Shown here one piece after another: positions 1-5,117 of a DNA stretch of 5,339 bases. A model generated the notes under the pieces. It ran no database searches. It saw only the letters and a program-made list of their open reading frames with translations, and was not told the origin of the DNA. The position numbers and the translations under genes are program-made. The number at the start of each line of letters is the position of its first letter. Position 1 is the stretch's first letter. The stretch is from Bifidobacteriaceae bacterium (GTDB taxonomy: Bacteria > Actinomycetota > Actinomycetes > Actinomycetales > WQXJ01), in contig JAITJY010000192.1 of NCBI GenBank assembly GCA_031278675.1, forward strand, positions 1-5,339, given 5' to 3'.

Positions 1-19
1 CGTCCCTAACTGGGCGGGG

Positions 20-49
20 AGCCACCGCCCGCCGATCCCGGCGGTGGCT
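20..49 (-). terminator. Hairpin terminator after the TelA operon
   Basis: A perfect 10-bp inverted repeat, agccaccgcc (20-29) and ggcggtggct (40-49), encloses a 10-nt loop. It begins 24 nt after the stop codon of the telA-like gene. No T-tract follows the stem in the minus direction, so this is a U-less hairpin of the kind often seen after actinobacterial genes rather than a classical Rho-independent terminator. Nothing else of note lies in positions 1-73. Confidence 0.6.
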
Positions 50-73
50 AGGAAGGCGTCTGCGGCCTCGCCG

Positions 74-1396
74 CTACTTGACGCCCAAAGCCTGGAGCAA
101 ATCAGCGTCCGGGGCGGGCGCCTCGGGGGTGGGGGTATGGGCGCCAGCCAAGGCCTCACGCACAATGGTGGTGCGGGCCTCGGTCACGGCGGTGCCGATC
201 TCCCGCTCCGAAGTTTCCATGGCCGTCAGGATCTGCCCGCGCACAGTCCGGCCCCAGCGGCTGGCTTCAACCAGACCCTCGCACTGGGTGCGGATCGAGT
301 CACGGATAGTCCAGATGGCCTGCTCCGGCAGGATTGGGGCCTGGGCCGCTTTCGCGGTCTCGGTGACAGCCTGGCCAGCCGCTTGGAAAGCTCCTTCGAT
401 CAGGCGAGCGGTGCCATCAGACAGAGCCTGACCCACCTCGGCGGACTGTTTCGCCAAGGCGGCCTGCTGCCACATCACCAGTGACTTCTTACCGCCCGGC
501 AAGCCCATGGTCCGGAACACCTGGAGGCGGCGCTGCATGGTGAACGAAACACCAATCAAATTCCGCACCGCCGGTGAGAGCGCATAAGCCAAGAAGAACT
601 GCTGGCGCCAATCAAACAAAGTGAGTTCAACCGCCTCAATGCCTTCAGCCAAGGTCTGGGCCTCTTCTTCAAGGCCAGGCCGGGCCGGATCGCCGGCTGG
701 CAGCGCAGCGAGTTTCGCCTCCATCTGACTGGCGCGAACCCGTCCCTCATCACGAACCTGCTCCAATGCAGCCAAGACGCCGACCAAATTGGTCAGGGAC
801 GCATCATTTACTTCGTAAAGCTGCTGACCACGCGACACGTTGTCCGCCAAACGCAGTTCCATCTCACGGGTCTGCCCGGCCGCCATATCGAGGCGCTGTT
901 CAATCGACTTCGATTCGCGATACATCGCTTTCAGAGTCGCCTTGTTGGACCGGATCGCGTGACGGATCTTGTTGAAAAATCCCTTCACCTGACCCGATTC
1001 GAACTTGGCGGAGAATCCGTCTAGCTGACGCAAAATACCGTTGACCACCAAGTCGGCTTCAGGCAAATCAATCCCGCGCTGGGCCGCCAGCAGTTCGGAG
1101 GTGGTCTGGTTCACCTTAGTCAAGGCGGTCTGACCAAAATCCAGCAACGCATTGCGGTCCCCGAGCAGTTTGTCCGCCAGCTCCCCGCCGCGCTCCGCGA
1201 GCAGCTTACGCTGGCTGTCATCCAGCAAGGTGCGGAACTCGAAATGAGTCTCAGCGCCTTTGGCGCCCGCCTCATCAGGCGAGACGCTAGCCAGGGCGTG
1301 CGTCAGCGGGCTTTCCGCGACGGGATTGGTCTTCGGGTCTCCGAGCAGGGACGCCATATCAATGGCGACTGCGGGTTCAGGAGAAGTTGCGGTCAT
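74..1396 (-). CDS. telA: TelA-family toxic anion resistance protein
   Basis: This is a 440-residue protein that I recognise as TelA/KlaA/YaaN family (toxic anion resistance, PF05816). The family consists of soluble, mostly helical cytoplasmic proteins linked to tellurite and cell-envelope stress resistance; their biochemical role is unsettled. No signal peptide or membrane helix is visible. Helical stretches with coiled-coil character cover about residues 55-110, 150-260 and 300-360. The region NLIGVSFTMQRRLQVFRTMG (about 279-298) and the conserved-looking VNQTTSELL (about 95-103) fit the family core. The tail after about 420 is Pro/Ala-rich and ends LLQALGVK. Length is typical for the family. 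The ATG overlaps the stop of the upstream membrane-protein gene in an ATGA junction, and AAGG lies 8 nt upstream, so translational coupling is likely. It is the last gene of a three-gene operon and is followed by a hairpin. Family call is firm; involvement in tellurite resistance here is only inherited from the family name. Confidence 0.9.
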   Translation of the reverse strand: MTATSPEPAVAIDMASLLGDPKTNPVAESPLTHALASVSPDEAGAKGAETHFEFRTLLDDSQRKLLAERGGELADKLLGDRNALLDFGQTALTKVNQTTSELLAAQRGIDLPEADLVVNGILRQLDGFSAKFESGQVKGFFNKIRHAIRSNKATLKAMYRESKSIEQRLDMAAGQTREMELRLADNVSRGQQLYEVNDASLTNLVGVLAALEQVRDEGRVRASQMEAKLAALPAGDPARPGLEEEAQTLAEGIEAVELTLFDWRQQFFLAYALSPAVRNLIGVSFTMQRRLQVFRTMGLPGGKKSLVMWQQAALAKQSAEVGQALSDGTARLIEGAFQAAGQAVTETAKAAQAPILPEQAIWTIRDSIRTQCEGLVEASRWGRTVRGQILTAMETSEREIGTAVTEARTTIVREALAGAHTPTPEAPAPDADLLQALGVK

Positions 1397-2589
1397 TCTT
1401 CAGGCCTTTCGTTGGGGGCGTCATAGAGCCCGTTAGCTTGGTCGCGTTTGGCGCGCGCCAGCGCGTCAAGCGAGACTTGGAAACGCAGATCCTGCGAAGC
1501 ATTGACCTGCTTGATATTTTCGATTATTTGTTGGCCAAAGGCCGTCACAGCAGCTTCGACAGCTTCAGCCCGCTGCTTAGGATCATCCCACAAATCGGGG
1601 CGCATCAAAATGTCCAAGTAATAGTCTTCCCCCAGCACATCGACCACCTTGCCCAATTGGTCCCGGTATTCCACCTCCGCCACAGCCATTTGATCGGTGC
1701 CGCCTTTCCGCGCCAGCCGCCGGAACAATTCGGAGGTGTCGGCCACGATCCGCCCCATGTGCGCCACCATTGCCTTAGCTCTGGTATACGGCTTCGAGCC
1801 AGGCCGGATTCCCAGGTAGCGGCCCCGTAAGGTCCGCAGTTTGACCAGGTAGTCCGCCACATTGTCCGGCACCGCTTTCGACACTTTGACTTCCGGGCCG
1901 GCCCGCCGCCTGCGGCTACGCCGCACAAAGAAGATGATCAGACCCACGGTCACGGCGATCGGAACCAGGATGATCAGTGCCACCACCAGGAAGAACGTCC
2001 GCACCCACGACCCAGCAGACCGGCCGGCTGCCGCATCGTCCGTGGACGATGCCGTCTCCCCGCCCGCGCCGCCGCCCCCCTGGGCCGCTGCTTCTTCGAG
2101 CGCCGCCCCGATCCCACCGACCGCTTGGGCCAGATTGGCCTCCAGGTCATCCGAGGCCGTCTCCGCCAGGTTGGCGATCTCCAGCACTGTTTGGCTTGAC
2201 AAATCCGCCGAGTTGGCCGACAGGTCGTTGCCGACCGCCACAACCACGGTTGCCCATGACGTTAGCGCCACCAGATCGCTCGCCATGGCGGTGGCGCCCG
2301 CCTCTTGGCGCGCCGTTAGCGGCAACACGGCGACGCCGACACTGCCACTCGGATCATCCGCCAACACCCGGTCCAGATCAATCGAGGCGCTGACCTCCCC
2401 CGATACCCAGCCGCGCGAGGCGGCCAGCCCACTGGCCGCCTCCTGCAAGTAGCTGACCGCGAAGCACTCACCGCCCCACGCGAGCACGCCGGCCACCGCC
2501 ACCAAGCCGGCCGCGCACCACAGGGCGCCGGCGCGCCGCGCGGGAGCGACCGGTCGGGTCAGGTCCGTCAAATCGGTTTCAATGTTCAA
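1393..2589 (-). CDS. Two-helix membrane protein with extracytoplasmic domain, partner of VWA lipoprotein and TelA
   Basis: This 398-residue protein is not one I can assign firmly. Visible parts in order: a short N-terminus with Arg18-Arg19; a hydrophobic helix at about 21-46; an extracytoplasmic region at about 47-195; a Gly/Ala/Ser/Asp-rich linker at about 169-194; a second strong helix at about 197-222; the stop-transfer run RRSRRRR (223-229); and a 170-residue helical, charged cytoplasmic tail. The outer region (SIDLDRVLADD, then VGVAVLPLTARQEAG, then ATVVVAVGNDLSANS) has an alternating pattern that reminds me of TPM-type or Rv1476-like actinobacterial membrane proteins; this is a weak resemblance, not a demonstrated match. 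The start is a TTG at 2589 with only a weak GGGA-type ribosome site upstream. The next in-frame ATG (Met102) would delete the first helix. It lies 24 bp after the VWA gene, in the same frame, and overlaps telA by 4 bp. I infer that it links the outer lipoprotein to cytoplasmic TelA. Confidence 0.7.
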   Translation of the reverse strand: MNIETDLTDLTRPVAPARRAGALWCAAGLVAVAGVLAWGGECFAVSYLQEAASGLAASRGWVSGEVSASIDLDRVLADDPSGSVGVAVLPLTARQEAGATAMASDLVALTSWATVVVAVGNDLSANSADLSSQTVLEIANLAETASDDLEANLAQAVGGIGAALEEAAAQGGGGAGGETASSTDDAAAGRSAGSWVRTFFLVVALIILVPIAVTVGLIIFFVRRSRRRRAGPEVKVSKAVPDNVADYLVKLRTLRGRYLGIRPGSKPYTRAKAMVAHMGRIVADTSELFRRLARKGGTDQMAVAEVEYRDQLGKVVDVLGEDYYLDILMRPDLWDDPKQRAEAVEAAVTAFGQQIIENIKQVNASQDLRFQVSLDALARAKRDQANGLYDAPNERPEE

Positions 2590-2613
2590 GGCGGTGTCCC
2601 AAGCTGTTAGCGG

Positions 2614-4434
2614 TTAGAAGTTGTTGATCACAGAAGCAAATACCAAATCTATCCGCTCTGGGTTGGAAGCATCGAACACCTGGCCCCCGGAAGCGGTGGC
2701 GATGCGTCCCAGAGCGCTCTGATCGGCGTCCTCGCCGTAGGCGATCGCAAAAATACGCACCGGTGCGTCGTTACCGCCTTCGCGGTTCGCGCCGTTCAGT
2801 TTGGCGACCAGCGAATCGAGGGACATGACAGAATCGGTGTCCTGGCCGTCAGACAACAGCACAATCGCGTTGATGCGCCCTGCTTGAGCGCGGGCCGACA
2901 TGTCATCGAAAGCTGCGGCGACGGCATCGTACAACGGGGTGCCTGCTTTCGCGGCTTGGCGTAACCCGCCCAACGAGGTCGCCAGTGTTTCGCGGTCTGC
3001 GCCGAGCGGGCTAACCTCACGCAGCGGGAACGTGACCTCACCCAGGCCGGTGGTGAACACCGCCAGGCCTACCTCATCGGTGCTGCGGAAATGCTCCAAT
3101 GTGGCGATAGCGCCCTCAATCGCGCCGTCCATTTTGGTGCGCCCGTCGGACATGGGCGCTTCCATCGAACCCGAGATGTCGATCAACTCCAGCACTGAGG
3201 ACGGTTTGCGGATCTGGACCCACTGGTCCAGCGCGGCGGAGACGGTCTCGACGGGCGGTTGGGGCAGCGTGATGGCGGGACCTTCGGGGCTCACGCCGTA
3301 TTCGGCGGTGAAGAGGCTGCCGAGCGGAACGGAGGGGTCGAGGGGGCGGAAACCGTATTTGGGGAGAATCTGCTGGGCGGGTTCGGTCTGCAAGAACGCC
3401 GCGAACGCGTCGCCAGCGGCCTTTTGTTCCGGTGTGACCCAGTGCGTGCCCAACACCACTACCGGGTTGTCGGACCACAGTGAACCGTCTTGCGGGTAGA
3501 TGGCGACGAGTTTTTCGCGGGGCGGCGTGAGCGTTTCGCCGGGCTCTACCACCTTCGAGGTAGGGTTGCCTTGGTTGTAGTTGAGCAGCGAGGTTTCTTC
3601 CAGCGCGACCGCCGAAACGTAGGTAGATCCGGATGAGCCAGAACGCGCGTCGTCATACAAACGTTGCAAGACTTTCCCGGTGGTGTCGCCGTAGTGAATT
3701 ACACATGCCTCGAACGATGCCGAAAAATCTTGCGCCGCCGCCACATCCGCCGCCGTCAGATCTGCGGTCTTGCCCGCCGCAGCGTAAGCCTGCATCAACA
3801 AGACCTCCAGCCCGGTGGTCGAAGTGTTCGGGTTGGTTTTCGCGATCCGGAACTGCCCCCACAAGGCCTTAGCCGGGTCAACGGCTCCCCAACCGGCGCT
3901 ATCCGCGCACAGGGCGGCGACACTGCCCAACGAGATCGCCTGGTCTGGCCAGCCGAGCGCCTGCGCCATCGACTCCGGCATGGCCAATACCACCGGGGTG
4001 CGGGTAAAGGATGCGGCTCCCTCGACCAGCCCCGGCGATGCCGCCGCCGCCACCCGCTCAACCCACACCATTGACGCTGGCGACCAGATAACCGGCCACT
4101 TCGCCCGGTCGGTGGCGGCCGGCCAGTCCCCGCCGCTCGACAGGTAGCGGGTCGCGTCCCCCGAGGTCACATCCACCGGTTCCACCTTGGCGCAGGTCTC
4201 CAACGCGGCCGCTGCCGGCGACGCCTCAAACGCCTCGGCGAGTTCCACAAACAAGTTGACTTTCTCCGAAGAAACTGCGGCGGGCACGCGGATACAGCCG
4301 TCGTCGGAGACCAGCGAACCGGCGCCGTCGAACGACCCGCCGTTTGAGCCGCCGTTTGAGCCGTCCGTGCAAGCCACAAGCGCCAGGACGATGCCGCCCA
4401 CCGCCAGTAACGCTGAACCTCTGAACTTGTGCAA
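2614..4434 (-). CDS. Lipoprotein with substrate-binding-like region and VWA domain
   Basis: With the TTG start chosen here the protein has 606 residues. It opens with a clean lipoprotein signal peptide (MHKFRGSALLAVGGIVLALVAC), giving lipobox LVAC with Cys22, so it should be lipid-anchored on the outer face of the membrane. A Gly/Ser/Asn linker follows. Residues about 50-375 resemble a bacterial extracellular solute-binding fold (SBP_bac_11-like), with the family-like stretch AKTNPNTSTTGL and a C-terminal lobe ending GFRPLDPSVP. Residues about 412-606 form a VWA domain. Its MIDAS metal site is complete: DISGS (Asp419, Ser421, Ser423), Thr499 in GTPLYD and Asp529 in LLSDGQD. Cys47, Cys81, Cys176 and Cys244 could form two disulfides. 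Similar fusions are annotated as substrate-binding and VWA domain proteins in actinobacteria; the ligand is unknown. The gene heads the operon with the membrane protein and TelA. A GTG at 4527 would add 31 residues, including an acidic DEE, ahead of the signal peptide and is less likely. Confidence 0.88.
   Translation of the reverse strand: MHKFRGSALLAVGGIVLALVACTDGSNGGSNGGSFDGAGSLVSDDGCIRVPAAVSSEKVNLFVELAEAFEASPAAAALETCAKVEPVDVTSGDATRYLSSGGDWPAATDRAKWPVIWSPASMVWVERVAAAASPGLVEGAASFTRTPVVLAMPESMAQALGWPDQAISLGSVAALCADSAGWGAVDPAKALWGQFRIAKTNPNTSTTGLEVLLMQAYAAAGKTADLTAADVAAAQDFSASFEACVIHYGDTTGKVLQRLYDDARSGSSGSTYVSAVALEETSLLNYNQGNPTSKVVEPGETLTPPREKLVAIYPQDGSLWSDNPVVVLGTHWVTPEQKAAGDAFAAFLQTEPAQQILPKYGFRPLDPSVPLGSLFTAEYGVSPEGPAITLPQPPVETVSAALDQWVQIRKPSSVLELIDISGSMEAPMSDGRTKMDGAIEGAIATLEHFRSTDEVGLAVFTTGLGEVTFPLREVSPLGADRETLATSLGGLRQAAKAGTPLYDAVAAAFDDMSARAQAGRINAIVLLSDGQDTDSVMSLDSLVAKLNGANREGGNDAPVRIFAIAYGEDADQSALGRIATASGGQVFDASNPERIDLVFASVINNF
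4339..4362 (-). repeat. 12-nt tandem duplication in the lipoprotein linker
   Basis: Two exact copies of gccgtttgagcc lie head to tail in the region coding for the Gly-Ser-Asn linker just after the lipidated cysteine. Each copy adds four residues, so slippage could change linker length without breaking the frame. This is an ordinary way for lipoprotein tethers to vary. Confidence 0.7.
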
Positions 4435-4440
4435 CGCTAG

Positions 4441-4449
4441 CCTCTCCTC
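4441..4449 (-). promoter_or_regulatory. Ribosome binding site fixing the TTG start of the VWA lipoprotein
   Basis: Read on the minus strand this is GAGGAGAGG, 6 nt upstream of the TTG codon at 4434-4432. The match to the anti-Shine-Dalgarno sequence and the ideal spacing support TTG as the start, and the resulting N-terminus is a textbook lipoprotein signal. The competing GTG at 4527 also has an AGAGGA about 9 nt upstream, so it cannot be fully excluded. Confidence 0.7.
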
Positions 4450-4537
4450 ATCGGTTGTCTTGGCCGGTAGGGCGCCGGCCGGACTGATTTGCGCCGCCAA
4501 GCCCCGCTGGGGCGAGTGGCGTAGCACTACTAATCAT
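4448..4537 (-). CDS. Possible 29-residue leader ORF ahead of the VWA lipoprotein
   Basis: An ATG at 4537-4535 opens a 29-codon frame beginning MISSATPLAPAG and ending GQDNR. Its TGA stop (4450-4448) overlaps the ribosome binding site of the lipoprotein gene. It is in a different frame from that gene. Such a layout would allow translational coupling or leader-type control. Against it, the only nearby AGAGG abuts the ATG with no spacer, a GGGG lies about 12 nt upstream, and the peptide is low-complexity with no recognisable attenuation signature. The same DNA can instead be read from a GTG at 4527 as an N-terminal extension of the lipoprotein. I regard it as a candidate only. Confidence 0.2.
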   Translation of the reverse strand: MISSATPLAPAGLGGANQSGRRPTGQDNR

Positions 4538-4721
4538 CCTCTGAACTGGCCCCAGATGCACGCATCACCTGCGGCCCGCCTGAACCTACAGGTCAACGCG
4601 TGTTCCCGGGCCGCATGATAGGCTCCCTAAAATGCCTTAGGCCGCGGCGGGGACCAGCCCTGGGCACGCCAACAGCCGCCGTAAACCTCACGGCGCATAC
4701 CTATTAACTGAGAGGTTCTGA

Positions 4722-4844
4722 ATGATGAAGAAATTCCTGATAGTGCTCGGCCTGGCGGCCGTAGCTGCCCTGGTTTACCGCAAAGTGGCTCAAGACCGGG
4801 CTGAATTAGACTTGTGGGCTGAGGTCACCGATCCAGTGGCCTGA
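4722..4844 (+). CDS. DLW-39 family micro-protein
   Basis: This short gene encodes 40 residues from the first ATG, or 39 from the second ATG at 4725. The translation starts MMKKFLIVLGLAAVAALVYR and continues through KVAQDRAELDLWAEVTDPVA. It matches my memory of the actinobacterial DLW-39 family, named for its length of about 39 residues and the Asp-Leu-Trp motif (here residues 30-32). A lysine-led hydrophobic segment (about 5-19) predicts a single membrane-spanning helix, with an acidic amphipathic tail containing the DLW motif. Function is unknown. GAGAGG (4710-4715) is 6 nt before the first ATG and 9 nt before the second, so either start works; the second gives the canonical 39 residues. It lies 43 bp upstream of tRNA-Ala on the same strand, an arrangement I recall near the gyrase/origin region in several actinobacteria. 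Confidence 0.85.
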   Translation: MMKKFLIVLGLAAVAALVYRKVAQDRAELDLWAEVTDPVA

Positions 4845-4861
4845 CCTCCACTTGGTCTTCC

Positions 4862-4883
4862 CCCCCGGGGTGCGCCCCGGGGG
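4862..4883 (+). terminator. GC-rich hairpin between DLW-39 and tRNA-Ala
   Basis: A perfect 9-bp stem, cccccgggg (4862-4870) and ccccggggg (4875-4883), closes a tgcg loop. It begins 17 nt after the DLW-39 stop and ends 4 nt before the tRNA. There is no T-tract on either side. It may be a U-less terminator for DLW-39 or a structure that directs processing of a joint DLW-39/tRNA transcript; the closeness to the tRNA 5' end makes processing plausible. Confidence 0.45.
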
Positions 4884-4887
4884 ACTA

Positions 4888-4963
4888 GGGGCTGTGGCGC
4901 AGTTGGTAGCGCATCTGCTTTGCAAGCAGAGGGTCGCCGGTTCGAGTCCGGTCAGCTCCACCA
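4888..4963 (+). tRNA. tRNA-Ala (anticodon TGC), CCA encoded
   Basis: The full cloverleaf can be drawn. The acceptor stem pairs GGGGCTG (4888-4894) with CAGCTCC (4953-4959) and contains the G3-U70 wobble pair that marks alanine tRNAs. The D stem is GCGC/GCGC (4897-4900, 4909-4912). The anticodon stem is TCTGC/GCAGA, with loop TTTGCAA and anticodon TGC at 4921-4923. The T stem is GCCGG/CCGGT (4936-4940, 4948-4952) with loop TTCGAGT. A discriminator A is followed by encoded CCA at 4961-4963. The gene appears intact, which would be expected even if an element has integrated here, because such elements usually restore the tRNA 3' end. Confidence 0.97.
4926..4963 (+). other. Candidate attachment site (att) in the tRNA-Ala 3' half
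   Basis: Tyrosine-recombinase elements commonly integrate at the anticodon or T-arm through 3' end of tRNA genes, leaving a copy of that segment at the far end. Here an integrase gene starts 154 bp beyond the tRNA, which makes the tRNA 3' half the probable crossover region. The core cannot be delimited, because the matching direct repeat would lie outside the window. This is inferred from layout alone. Confidence 0.45.
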
Positions 4964-5035
4964 ACGGTCGGCAATCCTAACCGTCTCACCAGCAGATTCT
5001 TGCCTCTCACCTGCGGCCCTGCCCCGAAGATAGGT

Positions 5036-5059
5036 GGACACCACTGGACGCCACGGGAC
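5036..5059. repeat. 10-nt phased short direct repeats
   Basis: The units ggacaccact (5036-5045) and ggacgccacg (5046-5055) match at 8 of 10 positions and are followed by a third ggac (5056-5059). The period equals about one helical turn, so identical bases fall on the same face of the DNA. Short same-face repeats beside an att site can be recombinase arm or excisionase sites, but the array is small and could be chance. Confidence 0.4.
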
Positions 5060-5099
5060 AAAACGTGCCAAAATATGTGCACGAATCGGGCACGTTTTG
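5059..5099. repeat. 11-bp inverted repeat upstream of the integrase
   Basis: The arms caaaacgtgcc (5059-5069) and ggcacgttttg (5089-5099) are perfect complements around a 19-nt, AT-rich centre. The centre contains the palindrome gtgcac (5077-5082), so alternative smaller hairpins CGTGC/GCACG are possible. The A-run of the left arm pairs with the T-run of the right arm, the layout of a bidirectional terminator, which could end the tRNA transcript. The position 18 bp before the int ATG also suits an operator or recombinase site. The sequence alone does not decide between these. Confidence 0.6.
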
Positions 5100-5106
5100 A
5101 ATAGAT

Positions 5107-5111
5107 AAGGG
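5107..5111 (+). promoter_or_regulatory. Ribosome binding site of the integrase
   Basis: AAGGG sits 6 nt before the ATG at 5118. An in-frame TAA at 5106-5108 rules out a longer N-terminus, so the start is well fixed. Confidence 0.7.
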
Positions 5112-5117
5112 CAAGAT

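Larger units (their letters stand above)
4435..4721. promoter_or_regulatory. Divergent intergenic region between the VWA operon and DLW-39
   Basis: This 287-bp gap must hold the promoters for the leftward operon and the rightward DLW-39/tRNA unit. On the minus strand TATCAT (4620-4615) is a good -10 match, but no convincing -35 lies at the right distance. TTGACC (4596-4591, minus) looks like a -35 but has no -10 partner. An 8-bp inverted repeat, gcggcccg (4571-4578) and cgggccgc (4607-4614), brackets this area and could be an operator or chance in GC-rich DNA. A 6-bp hairpin, cgccgt (4677-4682) and acggcg (4690-4695), sits in the DLW-39 leader. No confident promoter can be called for the rightward unit. 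Confidence 0.4.
4964..5117. other. Non-coding stretch between tRNA-Ala and the integrase
   Basis: No credible gene is seen in this 154-bp stretch. Its left half (4964-5030) shows nothing recognisable. Its right half carries 10-nt phased direct repeats (5036-5059) and an 11-bp inverted repeat (5059-5099), followed by an AT-rich leader (about 5095-5117) into the integrase. In integrative elements this position usually holds the arm-type integrase sites and the int promoter, and I infer the same here. Confidence 0.5.

Noticed and set aside
44..484. Plus-strand Gly/Leu-rich 146-codon frame
   Set aside because: It is antisense to the 3' part of the telA-like gene and overlaps its terminator hairpin; the composition is typical of a shadow frame.
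1862..2452. Plus-strand 196-codon open frame
   Set aside because: It is the antisense of the membrane-protein gene. The translation is Ala/Ser/Thr/Pro-rich with no family signature, as expected of a GC-rich shadow frame.
2900..3499. Plus-strand 199-codon open frame
   Set aside because: It is antisense to the VWA lipoprotein, whose domains and metal site are clear; the shadow frame has no recognisable domain.
4339..4362. Tandem repeat considered as a CRISPR or regulatory iteron
   Set aside because: There are only two 12-nt copies in coding frame, encoding a Gly-Ser-Asn tether, with no spacers.
4432..4527. GTG start at 4527 for the VWA lipoprotein
   Set aside because: It would put 31 residues, including an acidic stretch, ahead of a textbook lipoprotein signal. 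The TTG at 4434 has a better ribosome site and gives a signal of normal length.
4591..4596. TTGACC (minus strand) as a -35 promoter element
   Set aside because: No -10-like hexamer occurs at 16-18 nt spacing.
4885..5082. Minus-strand 65-codon frame across the tRNA ending TRTGDPLLAKQMRYQLRHSP
   Set aside because: It is the antisense of the tRNA-Ala gene. Peptides with this signature are a familiar annotation artefact.
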